DNA from: an uncultured Prevotella sp.
GTDB lineage: Bacteria; Bacteroidota; Bacteroidia; Bacteroidales; Bacteroidaceae
Length of the DNA: 64,000 nucleotides
Direction: 5' to 3'
Assembly (NCBI GenBank): GCA_905234265.1
Contig: CAJOHJ010000009.1
Location: 1-64,000, forward strand
Notes under the pieces: model-generated
Told to the model about the DNA's origin: nothing
The model's database searches: none
Seen by the model: the letters and a program-made list of their open reading frames with translations, nothing else
Program-made: the position numbers and the translations under genes
Shown here: piece after piece, positions 35,997-45,985 of the stretch
Numbering within the stretch: position 1 is the stretch's first letter
Layout of the letters: every line of letters starts with the position of its first letter

Positions 35997-37277
35997 ATGG
36001 AAAGAGACACACAGATTTTTGAACTCATCGAGCAAGAACACCAGCGCCAGCTAAAGGGTATTGAACTCATAGCCAGCGAAAATTTCGTAAGCAATCAGGT
36101 AATGGAGGCCATGGGGTCTTATCTTACCAACAAATATGCCGAGGGTTATCCTGGCCACCGCTACTATGGCGGCTGCCAGGTTGTAGACAAGGTTGAGCAG
36201 TTAGCCATCGACCGTGTCTGCGAGCTGTTCGGAGCTGAATATGCCAACGTGCAGCCACACTCTGGCGCCCAGGCAAATGCCGCAGTGCTGCTGACATGCC
36301 TGAAACCCGGCGATACATTCATGGGACTCAATCTCGACCACGGCGGTCACTTAAGCCACGGCTCGCTGGTCAACACATCCGGCATCCTCTATAAGCCCGT
36401 CGGCTACAACCTTAACCGTGAGACAGGGCGCGTAGACTATGACGAGATGGAGAAGCTGGCTCTTGAGCACAAGCCAAAGCTGATTATCGGCGGCGGCTCT
36501 GCATACAGCCGCGAATGGGACTACAAGCGCATGCGCGAAATAGCTGACAAGGTGGGCGCACTGCTGATGATTGACATGGCTCACCCTGCAGGACTCATCG
36601 CTGCAGGACTTCTTGAAAACCCTGTAAAGTATGCCCACATCGTCACATCAACGACACACAAGACTCTGCGCGGCCCTCGCGGCGGCATCATACTCCTTGG
36701 CAAGGACTTTGAAAACCCATGGGGATTGAAGACTCCGAAGGGTGTGACAAAGATGATGTCGCAACTGATTAACTCAGCCGTGTTCCCCGGTCAGCAGGGC
36801 GGTCCACTGGAGCATGTCATCGCCGCCAAGGCTGTTGCTTTCGGTGAAGCCCTGAAGCCAGAGTTCAAGGAATGGGCCAAGCAGGTTCAGAAGAATGCCA
36901 AGGTGCTTGCCGAAGAACTGGTAAAGCGCGGCTTTGCTATCGTCAGCGGCGGCACCGACAACCACTCTATGCTTGTCGACCTGCGCACCAAGTATCCCGA
37001 CCTTACCGGCAAGGTGGCCGAGAACGCCCTTGTTGCCGCAGACATCACCGTCAACAAGAACATGGTGCCTTTCGACACCCGTTCCGCATTCCAGACCAGC
37101 GGCATCCGCCTCGGCACGCCCGCAATCACCACACGCGGCGCGAAGGAAGACCTTATGGTAATCATTGCCGAGCTGATTGAGGAAGTCCTCAATGCTCCTG
37201 AAGACGAGAAGGTAATAGCTTCCGTTCGTTCAAGGGTGAATGACATCATGAAGGACTATCCTTTGTTCGCCTACTAA
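35997..37277 (+). CDS. glyA: Serine hydroxymethyltransferase
   Basis: Interconverts serine and glycine with tetrahydrofolate, the main source of one-carbon units. 426 residues starting [18 protein letters not shown]. The pyridoxal-phosphate lysine lies in [15 protein letters not shown] (about residue 228) and the [10 protein letters not shown] and [13 protein letters not shown] segments are intact. It has its own promoter and is followed 11 bases later by the sensor gene. Confidence 0.97.
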   Translation: MERDTQIFELIEQEHQRQLKGIELIASENFVSNQVMEAMGSYLTNKYAEGYPGHRYYGGCQVVDKVEQLAIDRVCELFGAEYANVQPHSGAQANAAVLLTCLKPGDTFMGLNLDHGGHLSHGSLVNTSGILYKPVGYNLNRETGRVDYDEMEKLALEHKPKLIIGGGSAYSREWDYKRMREIADKVGALLMIDMAHPAGLIAAGLLENPVKYAHIVTSTTHKTLRGPRGGIILLGKDFENPWGLKTPKGVTKMMSQLINSAVFPGQQGGPLEHVIAAKAVAFGEALKPEFKEWAKQVQKNAKVLAEELVKRGFAIVSGGTDNHSMLVDLRTKYPDLTGKVAENALVAADITVNKNMVPFDTRSAFQTSGIRLGTPAITTRGAKEDLMVIIAELIEEVLNAPEDEKVIASVRSRVNDIMKDYPLFAY

Positions 37278-37288
37278 TCAGATACGCC

Positions 37289-40069
37289 ATGACATGTAAG
37301 CTTATCCATAGATGGTCACTGGCATTGATTGCCTTGCTGGCGCTTCCAGTGCATCAGACACTGAAAGCCCAGCACTTGCAGGCATCTTTGTCGCACCTGT
37401 CGACTGAAAACGGATTGCCAAGCAATGCCATTGCCGCAATCACAAGCGACGACTATGGCTATGTATGGATATCTACATGGAACGGTGTGTCACGCTTCGA
37501 CGGCTTCAACTTCTACAACTACAAGACTGGTATCACCAGCGGCATCAAAGGCCTGCACAACCGCGTAGACTATCTGACTACCGACCAGGCTCAGAATGTC
37601 TGGATGAAAATGTACGACGGCCGCCTGTTCGTCATCAACAGGCAGACCGACTGCATCGAAGACCCATTAAAGGGTATTGGAGGCCACGAAGAATTCAAGA
37701 TAGACTATTTCTTTGTTCCGTTTGTCTCTACAAGCGGTGACCTGTATGTTGCCTTCAAGGACGTAGGTATCTATAAATTAAGGCTTGACAGGACAGGCTT
37801 GAAGACACAGCCCATCATGACTAACCAGCTGCAGGCAAACTGCATCGCAGAAGGCTATCATGGCGACATCTGGGTTGGAACGGACAAGGGTGTCCACCGC
37901 GTCGACATGCCTAACCTGGCACTGGAGCGCAAGGGATATTTCCTTGAAGAGCATATCACCAGAATAACCTCCAACGGCTATAACATTTTCGTTGCCACCA
38001 AGTCTGGCAAGATTATGCAGTTCTCCTACGGTCAGGAGCCTACGCTCATAAAAGACATAGGCCGTGAGATTACAAGCCTTTATGTTGACAGCCGAGGGCT
38101 GATATGGTTTTCCGACCTTGGCTTCGGAGCCTACAGGCTTAACCCCGAGACTGGCGACATCAAGGCTTTCTCGCAGCAGTTGCCCGTTCCCGAATTTACG
38201 AGTCGCGGCGCAGAGTTCCATGAAGCCATGGGAGTTCTCTGGGTGCGCATGAACCACGGCGGATACGGCTATTACAACCGCGAAACCGACGAGGTGGAGT
38301 ATTTCCACAACGACCCGTCAAATCCCTGGAACCTTTCGAACACGGTAAATGCCAGCTTTGAGATGGACAATGGCGTCATCTGGGAGTCAACGGTGCGCCG
38401 TGGTCTGGAAAAGCTTGAAATACAGAAGAACACCATCACCAGGACTCTGCTGATTCCCTCTTCCAGCTCCAGCCTCGACAACGAAGTCCGCGGCATGCTG
38501 CACGACCCCAAGCGCAACGTCACCCTCCTTGCTAACAAGCATGGACAGGTGTTCGTCTTCGACGGCAGCGGAAACCTCCAGACCATCCTCACTCATGCCG
38601 AAGACGGAACGCCCATCAGCCGTCCTTACGGAATATCCATCGACAGCAAGGGCAACTACTGGGTCTGTGACAAGGACAAGGGCGTCTTCAAGATTACGCC
38701 CACCGGCAGTGGCTACCACATCATCAACCTCTGCCATAACGACAACGACCCCAACTCGCTGAGCAGCAATGCCGCATACCAGGCCGTAGAAGACTACAAC
38801 GGCAATATCTGGGTGGCTACCTATGGCGGCGGTGTGAACATCCTGCAGCAGAAGCCTAACGGCAAATACGTAGCCCTCCACTCCAAGAACGTCATCAAGC
38901 ACTATCCGCTCAATGCACACATGAAGGTGCGCACCATTGCCCTCTCCCGCGACGGCATGGTATGGGCAGGCACCACCGACGGCATTCTGATTATGCAGAT
39001 TCGCAACAACAATGTCGTCATCGAGCAGATGCAGATGCCTGAAGACATCTCCAAAGGCCTGATGAGTACTGACATTGTCACCATGGCTGCCGACAAGCAG
39101 GGGGCCATCTGGGTTGGTACCAACAGCGGTGGCCTGAGCCAGACCATCGGCAAGGACAAGAACGGAGCCTGGCTCTTCAAGAGCTACGGCATCGAAGACG
39201 GCATGCCGTCAGAGGAAATCCGTTCCATGACTTTCGACGAGAACGGCAACCTCTGGTTTGCCACCGACCACACGCTGGCATCGTTCAATGTCACTAAGCA
39301 GATATTCACCACCTTCTCACACCTTGACGGTGTCGACGACACCATGTGTTCCGAGGCCGCAGCTATCACGCTTTCCAACGGCAAGATACTCTTCGGCACC
39401 ATGAATGGCTATTACACCATCGACCGCAAAAAGCTGCAGAATTCTACAGGCTCGCTGCTGAAGCTGAGGATAACCAATTTCTATCTCAACGACGAGCTTC
39501 AGAGTCCGCGTCTCACCGACATCTACGACTATTATGTTCCAGACAGCCGCAGTGTCACCCTGCCCTATCACGGATGCAAATTCTCGTTCAGCTTTGCTGC
39601 CCTAAACTATCAGCTGCAGCACCGCATGAACTATCAATACAAGCTTGAAGGATACGACAGCGACTGGCGCAATGCCGACAAGCAGTGCCTTGCCACCTAC
39701 AAAGACGTACCTTCCGGCACATACCGGTTCCAGGTAAAGGCCTTCCTGCTGGAGTCGCCCGATGCTTACGACATGCGAACCATTGAGGTGACTGTTCCGC
39801 CCCACTATCTGCTTTCCACAACAGCCGTCTGGATTTATCTTATCCTGCTGGCAATCATACTGCTTGCGGCTCTGTGGTGGTATCAGGGACGGCTGGAAAA
39901 ACGTTTCAGAGAGTCGCATGCCAATGATGCTGATTCCTGTGAAGTATCGGCAGACGGCAACTCTGCCGATGCAGATGCCGCCAGCCAGGCAGACAGCGAG
40001 CCGGAAATCATAGAGGAGGCTATACTCCTTGACGACGAGCCAACAGACGATTATCAGATAATTAGATAA
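37289..40069 (+). CDS. Two-component regulator propeller protein: sensor half without kinase
   Basis: 926 residues. Signal peptide (to about residue 28, LKAQ), then Reg_prop beta-propeller repeats spread over about 700 residues (YGYVWISTWNGVSRFDG, GDIWVGTDKGVHR, GNIWVATYGGGVNIL, GAIWVGTNSGGLSQ, GNLWFATD), a Y_Y_Y domain (about 745-835, ending TVPPHY), one transmembrane helix (about 846-864) and an acidic cytoplasmic tail of 62 residues with no kinase. This is the periplasmic half of a Bacteroidota hybrid two-component system. The expected kinase-receiver-AraC half is absent here but a protein of just that type lies 4 kb away on the other strand (43995-45674). The ligand is unknown. The gene follows glyA by 11 bases and may be transcribed with it. 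Confidence 0.88.
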   Translation: MTCKLIHRWSLALIALLALPVHQTLKAQHLQASLSHLSTENGLPSNAIAAITSDDYGYVWISTWNGVSRFDGFNFYNYKTGITSGIKGLHNRVDYLTTDQAQNVWMKMYDGRLFVINRQTDCIEDPLKGIGGHEEFKIDYFFVPFVSTSGDLYVAFKDVGIYKLRLDRTGLKTQPIMTNQLQANCIAEGYHGDIWVGTDKGVHRVDMPNLALERKGYFLEEHITRITSNGYNIFVATKSGKIMQFSYGQEPTLIKDIGREITSLYVDSRGLIWFSDLGFGAYRLNPETGDIKAFSQQLPVPEFTSRGAEFHEAMGVLWVRMNHGGYGYYNRETDEVEYFHNDPSNPWNLSNTVNASFEMDNGVIWESTVRRGLEKLEIQKNTITRTLLIPSSSSSLDNEVRGMLHDPKRNVTLLANKHGQVFVFDGSGNLQTILTHAEDGTPISRPYGISIDSKGNYWVCDKDKGVFKITPTGSGYHIINLCHNDNDPNSLSSNAAYQAVEDYNGNIWVATYGGGVNILQQKPNGKYVALHSKNVIKHYPLNAHMKVRTIALSRDGMVWAGTTDGILIMQIRNNNVVIEQMQMPEDISKGLMSTDIVTMAADKQGAIWVGTNSGGLSQTIGKDKNGAWLFKSYGIEDGMPSEEIRSMTFDENGNLWFATDHTLASFNVTKQIFTTFSHLDGVDDTMCSEAAAITLSNGKILFGTMNGYYTIDRKKLQNSTGSLLKLRITNFYLNDELQSPRLTDIYDYYVPDSRSVTLPYHGCKFSFSFAALNYQLQHRMNYQYKLEGYDSDWRNADKQCLATYKDVPSGTYRFQVKAFLLESPDAYDMRTIEVTVPPHYLLSTTAVWIYLILLAIILLAALWWYQGRLEKRFRESHANDADSCEVSADGNSADADAASQADSEPEIIEEAILLDDEPTDDYQIIR

Positions 40070-40315
40070 AAAACATAGGGAGCGTGCCAGTTCGATCGGG
40101 ATACTCATCAAATTAACAAAAAACTCGAGTCACTCTTTCCTGCAGATGGCGGGCCACAGAGTTTACACCGTAAGCTTAGCCGTAAGGTCGGTGGATTACA
40201 AATGCGGAGAGACCTCTTATCTTTTAACAAAGGAGTTTTCATCACATCACTGGGCGTTCCCTTTTTTCTTCCCTCAGAATTTTCCTATTAGAATTCATAA
40301 AAAGCAATAACAGTT
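40070..40315 (+). other. Leader region before riboflavin synthase, no gene
   Basis: 246 bases without an ORF. I looked for an FMN riboswitch (RFN element) and did not find its conserved core. A short stem AGGTC/GACCT (40185-40189, 40211-40215) and a C-plus-T-rich run (40258-40275) are visible, nothing more. Confidence 0.4.
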
Positions 40316-40945
40316 ATGTTCTCCGGAATTATAGAAGACTTTGCTACCGTTGTAGCCATCAAGAGAGACAGAGACAATATCGACCTCACACTCACATGTT
40401 CCTTTGTCGACGAGCTGAAAATCGACCAGAGCGTAGCACACAACGGCGTCTGCCTGACAGTGGTAGACATCCAGAATGCTGACGGCACCGCCGGAACGCC
40501 CGTCTACACAGTTACTGCCATGAAGGAAACCCTCGACCGCTCCAATCTCGGCCTGTTGGCCGTCGGCGACAAGGTGAACGTTGAACGCTCAATGCTGATG
40601 AACGGGCGCCTCGACGGCCACATCGTACAGGGACACGTCGACATGACAGCGCGCTGCACCGACAAGCAGGATGCCAACGGCTCCACATACTTCACTTTCC
40701 AATATGCCTTCAATAAGGAAATGGCCCTGCAGGGATATTTCTGCGTCGACAAGGGCAGCGTTACCGTCAATGGCGTCTCGCTGACAGTCTGCAATCCTAC
40801 CGTAGACAGCTTTCAGGTAGCCATCATTCCGTACACAATGGAACACACAAACTTCCAAGACATCCAGATAGGCACCGTCGTCAACCTGGAATTCGACATC
40901 CTTGGCAAGTACATTGCACGTCTGCAACAACTGCAAGACAAATAA
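40316..40945 (+). CDS. ribE: Riboflavin synthase, alpha chain
   Basis: Dismutates two 6,7-dimethyl-8-ribityllumazine molecules to riboflavin. 209 residues with the two-fold repeated lumazine-binding domains: MFSGIIEDFATV and NGVCLTVV in the first, GHIVQGHVDM and VNGVSLTVCNP in the second. It is a single gene here, convergent with dnaB (2 bases between stops), without other rib genes. Confidence 0.95.
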   Translation: MFSGIIEDFATVVAIKRDRDNIDLTLTCSFVDELKIDQSVAHNGVCLTVVDIQNADGTAGTPVYTVTAMKETLDRSNLGLLAVGDKVNVERSMLMNGRLDGHIVQGHVDMTARCTDKQDANGSTYFTFQYAFNKEMALQGYFCVDKGSVTVNGVSLTVCNPTVDSFQVAIIPYTMEHTNFQDIQIGTVVNLEFDILGKYIARLQQLQDK

Positions 40946-40947
40946 TA

Positions 40948-42492
40948 TCAGAACGGCATAGGTCCGCTGTTCTCTTCGTATCCGAATGGCGACTCCGCAG
41001 TGCCTTGCTGCAGTTCGCCATTCACTCTGCTGCCCAGTATTTCGCCACCGTTGTCACCGCCGCGTTTGCTGCTGCTCAGCCGTGAGTCTTCTGGATTCTC
41101 GAAGCGCGTGAATTCACCGCGGAATGTCAGCAGCACGTCGCCCGTAGCGCCCTTACGGTGCTTGGCAATGATAATCTGCGCCATGCCTCTCAGGTCGCGA
41201 CCGTTGTCATCCTGGTAGATGTGGTAGTATTCCGGTCGGTGTACGAACAGCACCATATCCGCATCCTGCTCAATGGCTCCCGACTCGCGGAGGTCGCTCA
41301 GCTGAGGCCGCTTACCCTCACGGCCATCGCGATTTTCCACGCCACGGTTCAGCTGGCTAAGTGCCAGGATGGGTACGTCCAGCTCCTTGGCCAGTCCCTT
41401 CAGCGAGCGCGAAATGGTGCTGACCTCTTCCTGACGGCTTGAGAAGCGCATGCCGTTGGCATTCATCAGCTGCAGATAGTCAATCATTATTATCTTCACG
41501 CCATGCTCACGGACCAGACGGCGGGCCTTGGTGCGCAGCTCGAAGACCGACAGGCCCGGCGTGTCGTCGACGTACAGCGGAGCGCCCAGCAGATTGTTCA
41601 CCCTTTTGTCAAGGCGGCTCCACTCCTCATTATCCAACTGGCCGTTGAGAATCTTCGAACCCTGTATTTCGCAAACATTTGAAATCAGACGGTTCACCAG
41701 CTGAACGTTCGACATTTCCAGCGAGAAGAAAGCCATAGGCACCTTGTAGTCGGCGGCAATGTTCTTGGCCATCGACAGTGCAAACGACGTCTTGCCCATT
41801 GCCGGACGCCCTGCAATGATTACCAAGTCCGATGCCTGCCATCCCGACGTCAGTTCGTCCAGCTTGTTATAGCCGGTAGGCACACCCGTCAGGCCATCCT
41901 TATTAGCGGCAGCCTTCTGAATGACATTGATGGCGTTCTTGATGACAGGGTCTATCTGTGTATACTCCTTCTTCATGTTCCGCTGGCTCAGCTCAAAGAG
42001 CGAGCCTTCAGCCTCCTGCATGAGATCGTCGATGTCGATGGTCTCGTCGAAAGCCTTTGTCTCAATGACGCTGGCGTATGATATCAGCTGGCGTGCCAGT
42101 GATTTCTGTGCAATGATGCGTGCATGATACTCTATGTTTGCCGACGAAGCCACCGATGCCGACAGTTCTGCCACATATCCAGGGCCTCCCACGTCCTCAA
42201 GGTCGCCCTGGCGTGCCAGCTGCTCACTGGTGGTCCACACGTCGACAGGTTGCTCATGCATCGACAGTTCTCTGATGGCCGCATATATCTTCTGATGGCG
42301 CGGCTCGTAGAAACTCTCCGGTGTCAGTGTCTCACAGACCACTGCATAAGCGTCCTTGTCTATCATCAGTGCGCCCAGCACCACCTGCTCTAACTCTCTG
42401 GCCTGTGGCTGCACGTGAGCGTAGTTGCCGTCGGCTGGCAGCTGTCTGCTGCGGCGGTTTCCGCCCCTCGGTGTATTAGAAGTTTCTGGCAT
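40948..42492 (-). CDS. dnaB: Replicative DNA helicase DnaB
   Basis: Hexameric helicase that unwinds the replication fork. 514 residues: the N-terminal collar (EQVVLGALMIDKDAYAVV), linker, and RecA-like C-terminal domain with Walker A AGRPAMGKTSFAL (about residue 225), Walker B IIMIDYLQLM (about 330) and the QLNRGVE loop. The family motif SDLRESGAIEQDADMV is intact. No intein is present. The last 50 residues are Gly/Ser-rich and variable. Confidence 0.96.
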   Translation of the reverse strand: MPETSNTPRGGNRRSRQLPADGNYAHVQPQARELEQVVLGALMIDKDAYAVVCETLTPESFYEPRHQKIYAAIRELSMHEQPVDVWTTSEQLARQGDLEDVGGPGYVAELSASVASSANIEYHARIIAQKSLARQLISYASVIETKAFDETIDIDDLMQEAEGSLFELSQRNMKKEYTQIDPVIKNAINVIQKAAANKDGLTGVPTGYNKLDELTSGWQASDLVIIAGRPAMGKTSFALSMAKNIAADYKVPMAFFSLEMSNVQLVNRLISNVCEIQGSKILNGQLDNEEWSRLDKRVNNLLGAPLYVDDTPGLSVFELRTKARRLVREHGVKIIMIDYLQLMNANGMRFSSRQEEVSTISRSLKGLAKELDVPILALSQLNRGVENRDGREGKRPQLSDLRESGAIEQDADMVLFVHRPEYYHIYQDDNGRDLRGMAQIIIAKHRKGATGDVLLTFRGEFTRFENPEDSRLSSSKRGGDNGGEILGSRVNGELQQGTAESPFGYEENSGPMPF

Positions 42493-42597
42493 TGTAAATG
42501 TCGGTTATTATAATGAAAAGGCTTGCAAAGTTACAAAAAAAATCTCTAATGAAACGCTTCTAAGAAAAAATAACTAATTTTGCACGCGAAAATATCT

Positions 42598-44088
42598 ATG
42601 ATGGTCATAATTATCGTTCTTTCCTATTTCGCACTGCTGCTGCTCATCAGCCGTCTGACGAGCCGCAAGGCCAACAACGACAGTTTCTTTCGCGCCAGAC
42701 GCCAGTCGCCGTGGCCGCTGGTAGCCTTCGGCATGGTGGGAGCCAGCATTTCGGGCATTTCATTCGTGTCGGTACCGGGCATGGTGCTGCACTCGCAGAT
42801 GACCTACTTGCAGACATGCATGGGCTTCATCATCGGCTATGCCGTCGTGGCTTTCCTGCTGCTGCCGCTCTACTACAGGCTCAACCTGACATCCATCTAC
42901 TCCTTCCTCGGCCAGCGCCTTGGGCCGCAGTCGCACAAGACGGCCTCGTGGTTCTTCCTGCTGTCGAAGATGGTGGGTGCTGCCGTCAAGTTCTACGTAG
43001 TGTGCATCATCCTGCAGCAGTTCGTTGCGCAGTCGCTGGGCATTCCGTTCATTGTCACCGCCGCCTTCATGGTGCTGCTGATATGGAATTACACGCGCCG
43101 CGGAGGCATCAAGACGCTGGTGTGGACCGATGCCCTGCAGACGCTCTGCCTGCTGGCGGCACTGGTGCTTATCATCCTGAACGTAACTGCCGACCTCGGC
43201 ATGTCGTGGCACGACGCCGTCAGAGCCGTCGGCGACAGCAAGATGTCGAGAGTGTTCGTCACCGACGACTGGATGTCGCGGCAGAACTTCTGGAAACAGT
43301 TCCTCAGCGGCATCTTCATCGTCATAGTCATGACCGGCCTCGACCAGGACATGATGCAGAAGAACCTTACCTGCCGCTCGCTGCGCAGCGCACAGAAGGA
43401 CATGTGCAGCTATGGCATGCTGTTTCTGCCCGTCAACCTGCTGTTCCTCGCGCTGGGCATACTGCTCACCATGTGGTACGCCAGCAACGGCATTGCCCTG
43501 CCCGGCGCAGGCGACGAGCTGCTGCCCGGCTACATTTCGCTAACGTCCGGCCTCTCGCCGCTGACATCAGTATTCTTCGTCCTCGGCATTGTGGCCGCGT
43601 CGTTCTCCAGCGCCGACTCTGCACTGACGTCGCTGACCACCATCTACTGCGTCGACATTGCCGGCCGCAGCGACGACGAGCGCATGCGCCGCCGCGTGCA
43701 TGTCGTCATGTGCATAGTGTTTGTGGCCTGCATAATGCTGTTCAAGACAGCCAACTCCACCAGTCTCATAGACGCTATATATATTATTGTGTCCTACACC
43801 TACGGTCCGCTACTGGGCATGTTTGCCTACGGCCTGCTGACGCGCCGCCCCGTCAACGACAGCCTCACACCGCTGGTAGCCGTGGCATCGCCGCTGGTCT
43901 GCTATGCCATCGACGCTGCCACCGTAAGGCTTTTCGACTATCACTTCGGCTATGAACTGCTGATGCTCAACGGTGCGCTGACTCTGCTGGGGCTTTACTG
44001 TTCTTCCCTGACGCGCTGGAAGTACTCTTTCGGCTGCATGCCAAAGCATTTCTTGAAGGTAGTGGCAAAATACTTCGGATCCTTGTAG
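42598..44088 (+). CDS. Sodium/solute symporter (SSS family)
   Basis: About 496 residues with 12-13 hydrophobic segments. Family segments include the opening SRLTSRKANNDSFFRARRQSPW and the SFSSADSALTSLTTIYCVDI stretch of TM8 with the Ser/Thr cluster used for sodium binding. The solute (sugar, carboxylate or sialic acid type) cannot be told. The ATG at 42598 or 42601 is chosen; the frame extends to a TTG at 42580 which overlaps the promoter core TAATTTTG (42575-42582). The 3' end runs 94 bases into the convergent regulator gene, so its last 31 residues are antisense to the AraC domain and probably not ancestral. Confidence 0.88.
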   Translation: MMVIIIVLSYFALLLLISRLTSRKANNDSFFRARRQSPWPLVAFGMVGASISGISFVSVPGMVLHSQMTYLQTCMGFIIGYAVVAFLLLPLYYRLNLTSIYSFLGQRLGPQSHKTASWFFLLSKMVGAAVKFYVVCIILQQFVAQSLGIPFIVTAAFMVLLIWNYTRRGGIKTLVWTDALQTLCLLAALVLIILNVTADLGMSWHDAVRAVGDSKMSRVFVTDDWMSRQNFWKQFLSGIFIVIVMTGLDQDMMQKNLTCRSLRSAQKDMCSYGMLFLPVNLLFLALGILLTMWYASNGIALPGAGDELLPGYISLTSGLSPLTSVFFVLGIVAASFSSADSALTSLTTIYCVDIAGRSDDERMRRRVHVVMCIVFVACIMLFKTANSTSLIDAIYIIVSYTYGPLLGMFAYGLLTRRPVNDSLTPLVAVASPLVCYAIDAATVRLFDYHFGYELLMLNGALTLLGLYCSSLTRWKYSFGCMPKHFLKVVAKYFGSL

Positions 44089-45674
44089 CCCACCCTATAG
44101 GCAATGTCGCTAACCCGATAGTCCGGATTTTCCCTTGCCAGACGGCAGGCGGCCTTCATGCGCATGTCGCGGATGAAGGCTGTGACATTCATGCCCGTCA
44201 GCAGGCGCAGTTTGTTGTAAAGCGTGCTGGCACTGGCACCCATGTCGGCGGCAAACTGGTCGCGGTCGTAGGCGGCATCGTCTAAATGGTCGTTGACACA
44301 GACAATGGCACGCCTCAGGAACTCACTGTCCGCATTGGTGCCGTCCTCAGCGTCGGCGTTGTCATCGCCGGAGACAACGGCATCACGCATGACGCGCTGG
44401 CGGTTGGCAATAATATTGTCGATGCGAAGCCTTAGCTCGCCGACCTTGAATGGCTTCACCATGCAGTCGTCGGCACCCACGGCAAGGGCTTCCTGCCTGA
44501 CGCCGTCGCTATTGTTGGCCGAAAGCAGGATGATCGGCAGGTGGCGGTAGCTGTAGTCATGCTTCAGCCACTTGGTAAGCTCATAGCCGTCGGTGCCGGG
44601 CAGGGCCACTTCCGAGACTATCAGGTCGAAGAGATTCGAGCGTATCAGGTTCTGAGCCTCTTCCACACTCTTGGCCGTCTTCACCCTATAGGCCGACCGC
44701 AGCAGATGTGTCATCAGCGTCAGCAGCTCACTGTTGTCCTCCACCAGCAGTATTCGCGATGCTCCGGAAGGCAGATGCTCAGCCTTGCTGTCGGCAGAAA
44801 GTTCTATGGCAGCAGTGTCACCAATGTCAAGTATTGCCCTGTGGACGACATTCGTCTCCATATGTTCCTCGTCTATCTGCTGCTTCGAGAAAGCCTTCTT
44901 ATTGATGGGCAGCTCAATGGTAAAAGTAGTCCCTTGCCCTTCCTGGCTGCTGCACTTTATGCTGCCGTGGTGAAGAACTGTCAGCTCATAGGTCTGGGCG
45001 AGGCTGATGCCGACGCTGATGCCAGAGTCAAAGCGGTAGTCGACATCGTAAAGTCGGGTGAACATGTTCTTCTGCCTGTCCTTCGGAACTCCCACGCCAG
45101 TGTCTGCTATCTTGATGGTCAGACGGTCGAAGCTCTTGTTGGTTACTGCGTTCAGCGTGATGCTGCCACCCTCTGGGGTGAACTTTATCGAGTTTATCAG
45201 CAGATTGGTTACTATCTTGTCAATCTTGTCGCTGTCTATCCAGCCCATCATGCTCTCCGGATGGCACTCTATGCTGAAGGCCAGCCGCTTTTTCTTCATC
45301 AGCGGCAGCAGGCTCTGCGACGATTCCTGCAACAGCTGCATGACATCACAGTTGGAAACTCGCAGCTTCAGCTCGCCCTTCTGCGACTGGCTGGTCTCCA
45401 AAATCTGGTCAAGCAAGTGCAGTGTCCTGTTGATGCTTGCGTCCATGAGGTCATACTCTTTACTGCCGTCGGGAGCTATCTGACGCAGATGCTCGACCGA
45501 TGCCGACAGCACGCTGAGCGGTGTGACTATCTCATTGGTGATGTTATTGAACACTCTGTTCATGCGCAGATTGTTCTTTATTCGTACACTTCGCACGTAA
45601 AGCCAGCGAAATAATGCAAAAGAAACCACTGCCAGCACGGCAACACCTATTAATAACGCATCGGAGATATTCAT
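43995..45674 (-). CDS. Degenerate hybrid two-component output half: TM, kinase-like, receiver, AraC
   Basis: 559 residues: one N-terminal TM (about 5-27) with almost no periplasmic part, HisKA-like helices (about 37-110), HATPase domain (about 145-257), receiver (about 307-420) and AraC-type DNA-binding domain (about 470-555, ending YFATTFKKCFGMQPKEYF). It is the cytoplasmic half of a hybrid system without the sensor. Key residues are changed: the H-box reads NITNEIVTPL, so Asn47 stands where the phospho-His should be, and the receiver reads IVSEVALPG, so Glu355 replaces the phospho-Asp. The N-box (NLLINSIKF) and DTGVG box remain, with a weakened G2 box. Phosphotransfer should be impossible; ATP binding may persist. 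The partner may be the sensor half at 37289-40069. Confidence 0.88.
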   Translation of the reverse strand: MNISDALLIGVAVLAVVSFALFRWLYVRSVRIKNNLRMNRVFNNITNEIVTPLSVLSASVEHLRQIAPDGSKEYDLMDASINRTLHLLDQILETSQSQKGELKLRVSNCDVMQLLQESSQSLLPLMKKKRLAFSIECHPESMMGWIDSDKIDKIVTNLLINSIKFTPEGGSITLNAVTNKSFDRLTIKIADTGVGVPKDRQKNMFTRLYDVDYRFDSGISVGISLAQTYELTVLHHGSIKCSSQEGQGTTFTIELPINKKAFSKQQIDEEHMETNVVHRAILDIGDTAAIELSADSKAEHLPSGASRILLVEDNSELLTLMTHLLRSAYRVKTAKSVEEAQNLIRSNLFDLIVSEVALPGTDGYELTKWLKHDYSYRHLPIILLSANNSDGVRQEALAVGADDCMVKPFKVGELRLRIDNIIANRQRVMRDAVVSGDDNADAEDGTNADSEFLRRAIVCVNDHLDDAAYDRDQFAADMGASASTLYNKLRLLTGMNVTAFIRDMRMKAACRLARENPDYRVSDIAYRVGYKDPKYFATTFKKCFGMQPKEYFQRVREEQ

Positions 45675-45871
45675 TTTCCAATAATTTTGACTGCAAAGAA
45701 AGCTTTTTTATTCGAAAAATAAATATTTTCAGCCGCAAAAAGTGTTAAAACCGCCGATTTAGTCGAAAATTCGTTATTACAAGTCGACAAAACACCATGA
45801 TAACGCATTTTAAACCTTAAATAATATTATGTGAACACGCGATAACTATTTTCACCGTATATTTGCAACAG

Positions 45872-45985
45872 AAAAACACACAACACGCTAAACAAATACG
45901 CGATAATAAAATTGATTTTAATGGTTAAGGTTTATGGTTGATTAATTTGTAAAGAAAAAGCCTCGCTGCGAAGCGAGGCTTTTTT
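45872..45985 (+). ncRNA. Candidate small RNA, about 110 bases, plus strand
   Basis: Promoter core TATATTTG (45858-45865) followed after about 90 bases by a perfect terminator (45955-45984: 13-bp arms AAAAAGCCTCGCT/AGCGAGGCTTTTT, loop GCGA). No credible ORF lies between. The same hairpin, with T-runs on both strands, also terminates trxB, so the evidence for a separate RNA rests on the promoter alone. Confidence 0.4.
45955..45984. terminator. Bidirectional terminator after trxB
   Basis: Perfect 13-bp hairpin with GCGA loop, A-run and T-run on either side, directly next to the trxB stop codon (45986-45988). Confidence 0.9.

Noticed and set aside
40070..40315. FMN riboswitch before riboflavin synthase
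   Set aside because: The conserved RFN sequence blocks are not present in this leader.
42580..42597. TTG start of the symporter at 42580
   Set aside because: It lies within the promoter core, so it cannot be in the message; the ATG at 42598 is used instead.
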